Shown here in pieces: positions 1 through 13,100 of a DNA stretch of 64,000 bases. Made by a program: the position numbers and the translations under genes. The first letter of the stretch is position 1; each line of letters starts with the position of its first letter. The notes beneath the pieces are model-generated. The model worked only from the letters and a program-made list of their open reading frames with translations, made no database searches and was not told the origin of the DNA. The stretch is from Ectobius pallidus (taxonomy: Eukaryota > Arthropoda > Insecta > Blattodea > Ectobiidae): positions 140,765,686 through 140,829,685 of the forward strand of contig CAXKWD010000005.1 in NCBI GenBank assembly GCA_964059195.1, in the 5' to 3' direction.

Positions 1-2729
1 ACAACACATCGAAAACAAAAGCTGCGATAATACTTCTCTTCGGCCTCCGCTTGGTGATCCAACGACCAGTCTTATTATACTAGCATGTTTCACACCTTAA
101 CAATGCAATTCTTTTCATCTTTACAATTTTTTTTAAAGAAAAAATATTTACTCTAAGGTGCCAAGCATGCCTTTCAGACACTCGACACTGCACTGGACGG
201 GCAAAGTATTTTCCATTGCTACAGGTGGAGTGATCTGCAAGTGAGATACTTTGCCAGATATTTGTGGTGCCAACAAAGAGAGATGGAAAGGTGTGCCTGG
301 CAACTTAGCAGGGACAGAGCACCTGACCTGTCATCAGGTGATCCAGGTTTCTAAACGAGCACATGCACAGTAACACCATCTACCAGACAACTAATGCAAC
401 ACCACCACCATATTTGTGCAGGTGTAGACATAATGTGGTACACTGGATAACAGCATAGTGCAATCAAGTCTTGTTAACAGTAATAGTGATAGTATATGTA
501 TGTTGTATATGTGTTCTATTATAGCTTCGAGATTCTGTTACATAAGTTCTAAAATAACAAGAGTGGTGAAGAAACATTCATAACATTTCAAATGATTCTG
601 TAAATTTAATTAAAGTAATAATTCAAGTAGAAATATAGTAATGTAAAATATATTTCTTGATTTTCTTGGTACACATGTTGGAAGTATTCCCTTGCCTTTT
701 AGCTAGGTTAGAGGAACTAAGGGAACTGTGGCTAAATGTTTATATTCAGAATTGGCACAATAAGAAAAGAGATCGAGCTATGTAGATACCAGATCATTTC
801 TGAAGAGCTAAGGGATTTGATGGAAGTGAACCAATAAAAAAATTCCGAAAGGTAGGTTTACTGGAACAAGAAAGTAGGGAATGGTCTATATTGGTACATG
901 AACTTGTATCTTTTGAATATATTTATGTTCTCTCCATGCTAAATTTGGCTGTCTAAATAACTCAACCTCATTTCTGTTCTCAGCATTCAGTCCTTTGAAG
1001 ATGGAGCCACATTTTGTTGCCAATATCTGAAATGAAACACCTTCTAACATAGCTAGAAGCCCAACAGAATACTGTACAAGGAAAGTCAAGACAAGCATAG
1101 GATCTTTATGCAAGTGTTCAGTCTTCATATCTATAATAGTTGGAAAAGCCTGTGAATTGAAGTTTCCTTGGACAGTGAAATATTTTCTCAGATTTTCTAT
1201 CTCTGTACACTTCAAAAGGATCCCTTCTCTCCACAATAATACCAAAATAATGTTGTTTTCTATTAAAATAATCCAGGTACTGGTATATGATTCCTCTATT
1301 CATCAAGAACATATAAACTTGCCAACATTTTTAAATTTCCTCTGACAAATTCTAGATGACCCCTCCCTCATGAGTGATAGGTGGTTGGTTAAATATGATT
1401 GATGAACCAGTTGTTAAGGTAGAACAGGGCAAAATGCAAACTTTAACATAGTAAACTTTTGTGCAAGAAGGTTGCACACAGTCACTCAAGTTTATCCAAT
1501 TATGATTAATGCTAGATACTAGATGTAGGACTAAGTTAGTGGTTTTAAGTTTTTAATGGCACTATGTGATAATTTTTTGTGTAGATATACTGTTTACATA
1601 TAACATAAGAACAATTTGCTACAGATGTACTTATGGAAGTTGAAATATTTGAAAAGTTTCTTAAAATAAATATATTTTGTAGATGTATTTTGAATTTAAA
1701 GTAGGCCTACATAAAAATTCAAAATATCCTTCCTATAGAATTTTAATAAATAAACAATTTGTTCGTCTCACTTATAGATGTTTTCCGAAAGAAGAGAACT
1801 GCCTTAATTTAATGTTTAGGATTAGACATTGGTCAGTAAACTTTTTGAATAAAAACTGTTAGTACACTTGCGGTGAATCTCTCTGTAATATGCTCCTAAT
1901 TTCACACAAACCACTTCAGAAATAATTATTGTTGCCTTTTGATAGCCAGCAATAATTTCTGATAGTAAACATTTAGCAAGTTACATATCATAACATTTTG
2001 AACTAATAGTACAAAGTTATTTTACGGAAGCACAAGTGGTTTACATGTCACAAAGTGTGGCTTATCAATATGAAAACAATATTATCCATCTATAGAACAA
2101 ACAAGAGATTCTAGTTTCAAAGACTTGATTGCAAATTACAAGCTATTACAGACATGTTGTAAGTGCTAGTCGACGACTTCATACAGTGTGTTAATGCATG
2201 TCCGTGTCATCCAGTGCCACCACATTGGAAAGTTTGATAACAATGTGTATCTGATATATACATCATGTTATCGAACTTGAAATGTTGTGTGCGTAATAAA
2301 GGAAATTTTCCCACCTGTCGACCTGAGGCATCTTAAAAGCATGGGAGGAGGATGGAAATATTTAACTGTGAGAGGTTAAAAACCCATGGCCGTTCAAATA
2401 TGCATTCATCAAATTATTATGTTTGTTCGTTTGTTTTGGTTAAATAATGAACAAAGGAGGTGTAGGGAGTGCAGGAGAAGCTGTTAAAATATGGTATGAT
2501 TTCTGTGCTAGGTGACAAAGAGCAAGTTGAAAACTTTTTCTTAGAAGTGTTAACATGTACACATGAGCTCATAAAAAATTTCACGATTGCTGCTATTGAT
2601 ATTAATTATTTATTTTCATGGCACAATTTATATGCTTCTTCTAAAGCTTTGGTGTCTTTTTAGAAGTAACTGAACTAATAATTTTAAATTATACATTGTA
2701 TTGTATTACAGACAGAAGATGAGTGTTTT
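1..2729. other. no gene recognised (probable kazrin intron or 3' region)
   Basis: AT-rich. Short overlapping ORFs on both strands around 886-1345 show no known motif. No SAM-domain exon found by eye. Confidence 0.4.
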
Positions 2730-2975
2730 GCCTGAAGGCAGGTTCACACCAGGAACAAAGCCATGGGATGATGACCATGATCTGTCCTAGGTTCTTTCAG
2801 GCAATGATATCGCGGAGTTTTGCAATTGACTCTTGTGACATGGGGATTAAGGGGCAATACAACACCCAGTCCTAAATCCATGAAGGAAGTCCCCCAACCC
2901 GGCTGGGAATCAAACCCAGGCTGTCAAGGTGGAAGGCAGCCTTGCTATGAACTCCCCCACAGTGGTGGACATTTT
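2730..2975 (-). mobile_element. tRNA-like SINE fragment
   Basis: Minus-strand B-box-like GGTTTGATTCCC inside CCTGGGTTTGATTCCCAGCC, with a GGCAATACAACACCCAGTCC body. Family shared widely is assumed, not shown. Confidence 0.4.
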
Positions 2976-2997
2976 AGCATATACTAAATATAAGAAT

Positions 2998-3312
2998 GTC
3001 GCAGTTCACGGTCGATGGATTTTTCTGGACGTAAAAATTCTGGGCACGGACCCCTCCTGGGGGGCCTGTAAAAGAACTCCAAGCCGAAATTAGAGCCACT
3101 GAACAAAATTTCTCGGCCCTTTCAAGTCCAAGTAATACCTTAGTTTCCAGAGGGGAGGGGGGTTGAGAGGTGATGGGTTTACCACCTGTCCCTCTGCCCT
3201 CTCTTGAAAAATAAGCATAAGAAAATTAGTATAGGTAATGAAACCTCCAATTGGAGGCCCTATGCTCCACCGTAGGGGTTACAGGAATAAGTCAGTCAGT
3301 CAAATATAAGAA
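2998..3312 (+). mobile_element. SINE body, copy A
   Basis: Shares CACTGAACAAAATTTCTCGG, CCCTTTCAAGTCCAAGTAAT and TTTACCACCTGTCCCTCTGC with 8217-8540 and partly with 33560-33730. Ends near TAAGTCAGTCAGTCAAATA. Confidence 0.65.
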
Positions 3313-4489
3313 TAAGAAGAACAAAATAAAGAATAAAATAAAGAACGTAGTTAGGCCTACTGCAGTTCTAAAGAGATCGATATACATTTACAGAAACCGC
3401 TATCATAAAATGAAATATTTTAAGATATTTGTCTCCTCTTTTATACTTTTCAATGTTTATGAAGCTTTAAAAATGCAGAGTATATGTTGGCACTACTGTG
3501 TTTTAGGATAGTCAAGTTTTAACAAGTAATTTATAGATAAACGATATATACATTTGTGCAATAGAATTGTGTAATACTTTTTAACTACCTTACTGTAGGG
3601 CCTATATGTAAATAGCCGTTAAACGATTTACTGTATATAAAGGAATAAGTGGAGCTTTTTTATTTAGGTTAGTTGTATATTTAAAAACATCTGAACAAGC
3701 AATGGGATTTTAACCTCCTTTTCTTTTTTTAAAAACTCTACACAATATATGCTTTAAATTGAAAAAAAAAAATTAAATTAAAAAAGAAATTGTAAATTGA
3801 AAATAACTGCATTGAGGGTACACTTTGATTTAATAAATAGATGTTTATTCACTGAAATTAGTACTACAGTTACTTCTTAACTCGTTCCTTACACAACGGC
3901 AAAGACAAAAAAGAAAAATGCAAAAAATTAACTCAATTCTGCTTAAAAGAAGATGAAAAATACAGCAATAACAACAATTTAACTTCAATACGTATTACGG
4001 AATTTTTCTCTAGATTTTGTTATGAAAAGAACCCTCCACTTATTGGTACTTTTCTATGCCAAATCTAAAATTTTAAAATCTACATAAATACATTCAAAAA
4101 TGTTTGTTGGGCTTTTGTTCTCAAGCACCATTGAAATCAGAGCATTTTCTCCGTGCATCATTATGATAAGTGGAGAGCATTTTCATAACAGAGTTACCAA
4201 AATTTTTGATTTTCATGTGCTGAGGAATCAAAGGTCCCAGATCACCTGTTCATATTATCTAGTATAGACTAATATAGTGGTTTTTAAACAGTACCCATAG
4301 ATCCCCCTCTTGCTCCTCAGTTTTAAACCGAGTTAGAAAATTTATAAAAAATATCCTTTCCTTGCACAGCAACATTTCATTCGGGGAAATACGTATTTTT
4401 CCCATAAAATAGTAGAAAGTCCTTTTTCCATTGTATGTATATTGAAACAAAACAGAATTAAATTCACAATGGATATCTTTTTATTATTA

Positions 4490-4531
4490 ATACAACGTTT
4501 CGGCACAAACCATTTGGCCTTCATCAGGTAC
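4490..4531 (-). ncRNA. hammerhead-like ribozyme motif (left arm copy)
   Basis: Mirror of the copy at 5099-5140: GUAC, CUGAUGA, stem II GGC-CAAA/UUUG-(bulged U)-GCC, GAAA, self-complementary ACGU, U, GUAU. The stem III palindrome implies a dimeric form. Sequence and base pairing only; cleavage is not shown. Confidence 0.4.
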
Positions 4532-5098
4532 AGCAAGAAGAAAAATTCATCTGATAAATAAACAAACTCAAAGAGTTTCCATGGATATGAATATGACTTG
4601 TTTACAAAGTCGAAACGTCGGATACACCGCCTTCTGGAATATCCAGAAAAACGACGTGAAAACATGAAGTTCTTCCAAACCTTCTAATCCACTCCTCCGG
4701 GATGTTATAAGGGGTGTCCAAATTACAGACGTCAGGAGGGGATGGAAAAGATACAGACCGTTTACAGTTTTTAAAATTCTTAATCATATTCAACCAAACT
4801 TCTCCAAGGTCTCCATCGTATCTATCTCCAAGTTTGGTTGAATATGATTAAGAATTTTAAAAACTGTAACGGTCTGTATCTTTTCCATCCCCTCCTGACG
4901 TCTGTAATTTGGACACCCCTTATAACATCCCGGAGGAGTGGATTAGAAGGTTCGGAAGAACTTCAAGTTTTCACGTCGTTTTTTCGGATATTCCAGAAGG
5001 CGGTGTATCCGACGTTTCGACTTTGTAAACAAGTCATATCCATATCCATGGAAACTCTTTGAGTTTGTTTATTTATCAGTTGAATTTTTCTTCTTGCT

Positions 5099-5140
5099 GT
5101 ACCTGATGAAGGCCAAATGGTTTGTGCCGAAACGTTGTAT
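5099..5140 (+). ncRNA. hammerhead-like ribozyme motif (right arm copy)
   Basis: Stem I GTAC (5099-5102) pairs with GTAT (5137-5140, one G-U). Core CTGATGA is at 5103-5109. Stem II has 7 pairs with one bulged base (5111-5117 with 5121-5128). Core GAAA is at 5129-5132. ACGT at 5132-5135 is self-complementary and would serve as stem III in a dimer, with a GUU cleavage triplet. Core residues match the hammerhead consensus CUGANGA...GAAA. Confidence 0.42.
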
Positions 5141-5934
5141 TAATAATAAAAAGATAACCATTGTGAATTTAATTCTGTTTTGTTTCAATATTTTCCCATA
5201 AAGCTATACTAGTGTATATCTAACATATAATAATTACTCTTTGTCAATGGCAACCTGCAGGTGTTGCAGGAAGAAATAAAATATTAAATAATATAGCATA
5301 TAATTGTAATATAATTGTAATATAATTATAAAATGTTGCTAGCACAACTGGAATGAATGAAATTGGTAAAAATAACTTATTTAAAATCAAAATAAATGTA
5401 ATATTTCTCAGAATGCCTTTATCATTATTATATTATTCTTATTCTTATTGTTATTATGGTATGTTTAATCATGATTATTGTTGCTATTTATTTTTTCATA
5501 ATTTTAAACTTTAAAGTTGCTCACATTGCAACTATTATTATTATTGGTGTTCTTGTACTCATTGTAAAGATTTATTCCTGTGAAAATATTAGTGATTTTG
5601 GATATAGTGATTAATGTTTAAAATATCATGATCATCGCTCACACACCATAATTGTCATCATCATGACTTAGTTTCATTTTTGAGGAACTTTGTTTTCAAA
5701 ATATTAGATTAGATTAGATTAATTTTTTATGTTGTTCATCTGACTAGTATACAAATATTATGGGACACTGCAAAATTTATTGAAAAGAAAAGTACAATTT
5801 TATAATAGGGATGCAAAATATTTGTTGTGCAATAATTTTATAGATATTTGCAAGTTGGAAGAGACCTATGAAATATGACACTTTTAGTATTACACATTAT
5901 TTTATCATTAATTAGGGTTGCATTGTTTTGAAGA

Positions 5935-6125
5935 GCAAAAAAGAGTGGACACACCGTGTGAGGTGCTTGAAGGAGTAACGTCACAGGTTCGAATCCAACG
6001 ACTGAAATCTGAGTGTGAATTTTTGTTTAAGTTTTCCTCCCTCGCAAAGGTGACTGCGGAACTTCTAATCCAACATCTACCCTGAATGTTCCCTTCTGTA
6101 GTCAATCTGACATACACCAGGAACA
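5935..6125 (+). mobile_element. tRNA-like SINE
   Basis: B-box GGTTCGAATCC at about 5987, followed by GTGTGAATTTTTGTTTAAG and CCCTCGCAAAGGTGACTGCG; ends before CAGGAACATAAC. Its minus-strand ORF is not a gene. Confidence 0.45.
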
Positions 6126-8216
6126 TAACTGTTATGTTCCATCTACATATTTCATACCTGCTTTATAGATATTGGTAATATCCTGAAATGGGGGAGTAAA
6201 ATAGTTAAACAGGAAGGAAAATAAGCACTACATTGACATTGATTTATGATGCTGATGGTACTGTTTAAAATGAAACGTTTCATACAATTCTAAAAATCTG
6301 CTAGGACATAAATGTTAACCCTAAAAGAACTTGCCCAGAGAAAACCAGGCATAAAGCAATCCTTCAAGTTACAAGAATGTTGAGCAATTCTGTCCTTCTG
6401 TGGCAAGAGTAATAATGTACAATGTTTAAAAAAATGTTATTACAATAATAAAATAGCTCCAATAATAAAGCTGATTCAATAATATAGCTATTTATGTATC
6501 AAGTAAGCAAAATAACTCTTTAGCGGATGAATCTAGTATAGCCGCCCAGGCGTAAGCCGAGGCTGAAATACTGGAAGAGTCTGATCAAGTTTTTGCATAC
6601 ATGATGCATACAATATTTTTTTTTAAAGCTCTCTAATTTATATGAAATGAAACAAAAATACTGTATAATTAATTATAATGAAAGCTAGTCAGCCATTTGT
6701 TAATGTCCAATTCCCACAGCCATCTGAATCAAGGAACAACAATGAACTGTATGCACCAATACAAAATGCGGTACAGATGCATTATATATGAGTCGTTTTT
6801 TGTAAACAATAATGCATAGGAACTAGTATTTATGGCAAGCTTGGGAAAATATGAATAATAATCCCGAGGAAATTTCAATCCAAGCCAGAAAAATTGAATT
6901 GGAGCTGGTGCCAGCAACATCATGGCAGCGGTAAACTATGAGAAGGAATACATTGCAATTAAATGCTGGTGCATCCATGGTAAGCAATGATTCTCTTGTG
7001 AATGAAGATGTGAAAAGTTGTTGGCTTATATTTGTTGTTATATAATGAAATAGACTACCCTGTTTTCTGAAAAACCCTGGTAAAGTTTCTGAATATTATA
7101 AAGAAACATGTTGGCTTAAATTTGTTGTTTTATGACCAATTATATGCTTAAATTCATGTTAAGTTGGTGTGACTGGTCAATGCCATCTGGATTTTGTTTA
7201 TAGATTGCCATGATGACTTTAAAGTACTAGGCTTGAATGCAGTTTTATGAAGTTTTAGCGGCCTTGGTTGCTGAAATGCAATTTTTTGGCTTGTTACCAG
7301 TCCAACAAGCAGCTGTTTTAGAGAGCGTGTACTAAAAAAATTGATTTATAATGTGATTAAAAACAAGAAAAAATAAACTGCACTTTATATTTTATTTATG
7401 TAGGGAACCCATTCTGTCAATTAGTGATGAGAAAGTAATCTGTTGTACCCACACAGATCATAAATGTCCTCAGTTTAAAAGAACACCCATTTGCAACTTA
7501 CAGTATAAAGAATCCGACCTCGTTTGGAAGAGACAATAATACGGAATTATTTCAGGCAATTTAGTGAGAGGAGATGGTTATGTTTTGTCTACTTTAGAAA
7601 TCCCAAAGAAAATAAATAATGTTAATATAAGGATACCACAAAATCTGTACATGATGGAGTAGATTTTTGGATTAGAACAATATTAAGCTTTCTTTTATGG
7701 AGAAGCAATTGTTTGGGATGAAGTCATCTCAAATGAATACTGGTATGAAGAGAAATGATACTGAAACAAAGTTCCTTCCAGAATATATATTAAAAATTAT
7801 TAGATTTTAATGATAAAGAGAATGAATTAGATAATTTAAATTAAAACACCATAGTACTGTTTCTTTATGCTGGCATGAGGGGGATCCATGGGACGTGAGT
7901 ATTTGAAAACCATTCAACTAATGAGAGATTCAAGTTACACAGGGAGGGTAATATGTCCTGACTCACAAGCCATCTCTAAAGTTTACATCTTTCATTTCTA
8001 CTTTGGCACTCTCTCAAATCACAATGACCTTCTTATTATGGCTTGCTAATGGACCAACATGTGCAATACTTTGTGCAAGTTTCAGGTAAACATTGTAAAG
8101 ATTGAAAATTTCTTTGATATGAACCAGGTGTGAACTGGTCATGTGGGAGTATTTACGGTTCTTCGAGGATGAGCCATTGAGAATCCTGAATTTTGAGATG
8201 ATCATAATTGAAAATG

Positions 8217-8540
8217 TCAGCTATGGTGGTGTAGAAGTAGCATGCCCATCTCTAGATTTAGGGGTTGCAGGTTCAAATCTGGCTGTAGTCGATGAATTTT
8301 TCAAGTTGTAAAAATCATGAGTCCTCTAGGAGGGACTTTAAGCTGGGGGTCATATCATAAGTTTATGGCATATTACATAACTCCAAGGCTAAATTAAATC
8401 CTCTGGACAAAATTCCTCGGCCCTTTCAGTCCAAGTAATACATTTTCCTGCGAGGGTTGTGAGACAATAGGCTTACCACCTGTCCCTCTGCTCCCTCAGA
8501 AAATAATTATAATGAAATTAGTCTAGGTGTCAAAATCTCT
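8217..8540 (+). mobile_element. tRNA-derived SINE, copy B
   Basis: The head has A-box-like TGGTGTAGAAGTAGCATG and B-box GGTTCAAATCTGG; the body matches copy A (CAAAATTCCTCGGCCCTTTC; CTTACCACCTGTCCCTCTGC). Confidence 0.7.
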
Positions 8541-9356
8541 ACTTAATTGTAAATCAACAGATATGGGATTGTTGTGTTTACAAATAAATGACATTGACCT
8601 TGACCTTGCAAGCTTATGGACAGATAACCAATGCCTAACAGACTTCTTCACCCAGGCCAACGACTGGATTAATAAAAAAAATCTTATCAAGGATTTACTT
8701 GAAGCAAAATGCCAATTGTGTCATGGTATTTTCAAAATTGTATTAAGGAATAAAAATAGAGTAAAGTTTACACTGGTATAAAAACTTAGAGAGATAGTAA
8801 TTGAGATATGTGTTAATGGAAAAATATGAAGTACAATCATGAAGACTTGAACTTCATATGTTTAACCAGAACACCTGCAAGGCCCTTACTTCAAAGAAGA
8901 ATTTTGTAGAATTATTTTTCTTTATAAAAAATTATTGTTAAATAAATCTGCAGGCTGCCAACTATGTACAGAGCAGACTGGAGGAAAAAATTACAAGTGA
9001 AATTAAGACAATACAATACAAATTTGGTTCACAATTAGTATGGAAAATAAATTAAATCGTTAGTATGAAAACGGAGGAAATTGTATGATTTTTAAAAGAA
9101 AAACCATGTTTTTTTGGTGCCAATTTATATAATGAAGCACATTTGCATAGTTCGGCTTCACTTTTTCAATGTGACCGTCTATCAATAAAAAGCTACTGGG
9201 CTTCTTAATTTTGAAACAAGGTTCATTTCTATACCATCACAATAAACCTGTTTTGTGTTGAAGTGTTATTAAACCTGTCCTAATTATTTCATTATGGTAT
9301 AAGTAATTTGAGGGATGTACTGTGAATAAAATCCAGATTAGGCTATACTAATCAGT

Positions 9357-10165
9357 AGAGCCCGGATTTCCATGCAAATGCATGTTTTTATATACTTTGG
9401 TTACACTTCTCAAACTTTGTAGTTACACATTACATGACTTATGGATTCCAAATAAACATATTTTTTCCGTGCATGTTTGCATATTTCGGCCTTTTTATGG
9501 CAAAATTCATGCATAATGCATGTTTTGGATTTATTTGGTTTAATGTAGCATATTCAGACGTTTTTAATGCATATAAACCCGCATTTTCTGGTTTTAGTGC
9601 ATAATATCAAGTTACCATGCATAACTGTGCATATTATGAATATGCCTCCCAAAAATCTTGGCTTTTCAAAGAAACGTAAAAATGTTGTATTGCAATACCA
9701 TTGTTATATTTTGATTGACTTGGCAACAGAGTCTGCCAGCTGCATGAATTTGAGAGTGCAAACTACTGTTTACCCTAAATAAACAGTAATATAATACACC
9801 AGACTACAACAAAAAAAATGCCGACTTGCAGACCCCCACCACCTTCCATTGAAAGAAAACAGCCAAACAGAATGTTCACTGCTTGAATTTGTCAGTCACT
9901 AGCCATTGTTGAAGGCTTTGAATATTTTAGAATCGTGTTGTGGAGAAACGGGTGTGACAGTCAGGGAAAAACTTAAGAAGGTACTTAGTTCAAACCCTGA
10001 TCTTAAACTTCTGAATATGTGAAAGACGTATTATGTGGAGAAAATGTAAAAGACATGGAATTCGATAGTGCATGTTTTGCCCTTCATTGTGCATATTTGG
10101 AGATACGATAGTGAATGAATGCATGCATATTTTTAAGTTTGATAGTGCATGAAAATCCGGGCTTT
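9357..10165. mobile_element. non-autonomous DNA transposon, possibly Mutator-like
   Basis: Ends AGAGCCCGGATTTCCATGCA and inverted AAAGCCCGGATTTTCATGCA, with a 10-bp direct repeat ACTAATCAGT at 9347-9356 and 10166-10175. A 9-10 bp target duplication suggests MULE. GTGCATATT-type motifs recur through the body. A 71-codon ORF inside is not recognised. Confidence 0.7.
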
Positions 10166-10175
10166 ACTAATCAGT

Positions 10176-13100
10176 GAAAGATAGAGAAGTCACTGACAAG
10201 AATACCAAATATATTTTCTCTACCATGTGTCTGTCAATGAAAGGCATAATTATGCCAATGACACAGAAATTATTTTAAAGTCCAGTCCACACCTGATACC
10301 GCTAGAAGTTCACACACAATTATGAATAACCATTGATATTTAAATTTATAGGCATACATAGTAGAAGGTTTAGTTTTGTAAGCAAATGCTGATCCCTGCA
10401 GTTGAACAAATAACCACATCTGCAGTTTTTATGTCTTTTAATTTTTGTATTAAAAAGTAGTTTCTACTTTACTGTAGGCTACATTGTTGAAAAATAAACA
10501 ATTTTAAACAACTACCAATATTTGAATCATCTTTGTTATGCATATATATGCTAAGAGCCTTTTCATTGTGTCACGTGTTCATTCATTTTACATTTTAGAT
10601 TGTCATCCAAATCTTGAAACTTGTTGAAAATAAGTGTGCCATCTACTCATATTAATATTGATGAAAAGAAAATAATGAAGGCAATTGTTTATAATCAGAT
10701 TTAGAATTTTTAAAATTAGGCATGCTACACCAATACTATGAAGTCAACAGGAGTACCATAGTTCAGATATAGGTTATACCAATTACTAGGGCCTCCATGT
10801 TGGATATGTGCCATTTTTCAGTCCTTCCTCTCTTATTGCTCTCTTTCATCGCATCTTATCATACTGTTATCAAAGGTTTATCATTAGCGAATGTCATTGG
10901 AGCCTGTGTATAAAGTTATATGAAATCCATACCTAGTACTCAAATATATTCATGATGGTACAGAATGGGATAATTATTTTATTTGCCATATTTTCTCTTA
11001 TCCAGTTACAGCAAGGTATTGAATTTAATGTTATTGGAGGGCCGAACATAGAGATGGGAAATATGAATCATTTTGAAGAATCAATTCAACTGAATTGATT
11101 CATCTAAATGATTTGTACATTTGTATTAATATTAGATGGAAATCTACAGTGACGTGTTGATATCTGTAGCAAGATTGAGATCGGAAATATACACACTAAC
11201 TTCACTAAAAGATATATTTACCCAGTATGAACATTTCAATGGGCCTTCCCATCATCATCAGCTGATTCTGACTGGTCCTCTAGCTGCAGGTGAATGAAGT
11301 TGTTAATCAAAGTTCCTTGTATGCCAACTGAAGTGTCAAAGTCTGAGATATTTTTTCGGTTCTTTTTAATGAACATTTTTTCCCATACTGTAAGTTCTAT
11401 TGGTTTTTCAACTTGTTTTAGTAGTGCTATTTCATTTTCAATTTCATGGCCTATTTCCCTACTTCCCAGTGCTTCCTCAGATTTTTCTGAGATAGAGTGG
11501 TCTGGAACAGGATGATTCATGATTCAAACAGAGGAGTTCCCTGATTAACAAGTAGTGGCTCTGGTCATAAAAACATAATTAGGAGCTTATGGTTGTTTGC
11601 ATGCTGACCACATGCCCCCCCAATCCTGGCATTTGCCTGTGGTAAATGACACAGTGGTCAGATGGTAGGCCTAGTCTCTTAAGGGCTGCAGTACCACAAA
11701 TTGTCACTCTATACATGAAAATACTGTGTGTCAATGTGTTTCATATGGTTTGATTGTATTGAGAGAGTAGCCTTTCAAGCAGGATTTCCATGTCCTGTGG
11801 TTTGCACGGAGAGAATCTTATTTTGCTAAATTATCCCATTCTGTACACCACAGATCATTCAATCATAATTCATTACAATATTTCCATTGTTTATAACACT
11901 CTGCCTGCCACACTATAGGCCAAAATCTAGGGTTTCTTATTTGTTGTATTCATCTGGCTATAGCTAAAATTACCTACAGGGTTGAAAAAATTTGCAGGGG
12001 ATCTAATAATGTTTGTATGTTTGAAAAAGGAACTGTTGCTAATTTTTAAATAAAACATAGAAATAATATTATTTCTGAAAGGAATACGTAGGGAAATGAT
12101 TATGCTAAGAAATTGCTCAGAGTGCCTACTACATTGATCGGAAGTATGGTTCAAGGATCTAGTTATATTTAGGCGCGTTCATTTAATTCTATCCAGTGCT
12201 TTTTCTTTCCAACAAAGTTTACTAGTATTCTATCACCCCGTTCCCCTATGCATAAGGAAGTAAACCAAAGTGTAAGAGGAACAAATTAATATTAATATTC
12301 ACTGTTACAAGTTGACATTACAAATTTTGGCCATAAAAAATCCAGTTCCTTCAGATTACTGACATGGATTTGGATGACCAGTTTCAAATTTACCATGTTG
12401 TTTTGATGGCACTGTGCTCAGAATCAGCTGTGTATTGCTTGCACCTGATAAAAGACATTCCTGCTTGTTTCTTCTTATTTTATCTTTTATTTGCTGCTGT
12501 ATAGCCTCATTGTGAATTCAGGAAAGTAAAGAGGTGGCAAAAACTTAAACATTGTGTGCTGTTGATCACACAAAAAGTGGAAATGCTTAAAATAAAAAAA
12601 TAAAAAAAAAACTTATAGCAGCGTGTGTGTGAACCATTTGTGAAATCTGGCTTACAGGAAAAAAAAAAGCACTGGATGTATCTTATGATGAATGAATTGT
12701 GTAAGCTTTCAGATTAAAGTATTCTGCACGAATTAACAGGGACCTACTGGTAATTAAGTTTATCAAGCTGAAGGGTAATTTATATCAGGTCCTATATGAG
12801 TGCACAGAAATCCTGGTTGCAAACACCTTACGTTTAATTAGTTTCTGAGTTTAGAATACAGTTTCTTCCTTATTCTTGCCTCACACATGAAAATATCTTG
12901 AGTAATCATGTTTTCAGTCATTTCCTCAAATTGTCCATCCACATTATTCAATGTTAACAAAAGAACTCATAGTCTGATCATTATGCAGCTTCTTTAGAAC
13001 TGAGCATAGTTCAATTCATCTTACAATGTGACAGAATCTTAAGAAAAGAAGGGCAAGTAGTTCTTAATGAATGGAAAGTTGATCATCTGCCTACTTAGTA

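Larger units (their letters stand above)
4409..5190. mobile_element. palindromic retroposon with hammerhead-like motif in each arm
   Basis: Arms 4440-4800 and 4831-5190 are near-perfect inverted copies of about 360 bp with a 30-bp loop. A 12-bp direct repeat TTTTCCCATAAA flanks the unit at 4397-4408 and 5191-5202, so it was inserted as a whole. Each arm carries CTGATGAAGGCC...GCCGAAACGTT, a hammerhead-like core, read outward from the centre toward the ends. Inverted dimers with 8-15 bp target duplications and hammerheads are known for Penelope-like elements; no reverse transcriptase is present, so this would be a non-autonomous relative (inference). Confidence 0.7.

Noticed and set aside
11236..11520. 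94-codon minus-strand frame as a kazrin exon
   Set aside because: Does not resemble SAM or any other kazrin segment; no supported splice sites, left as unassigned.
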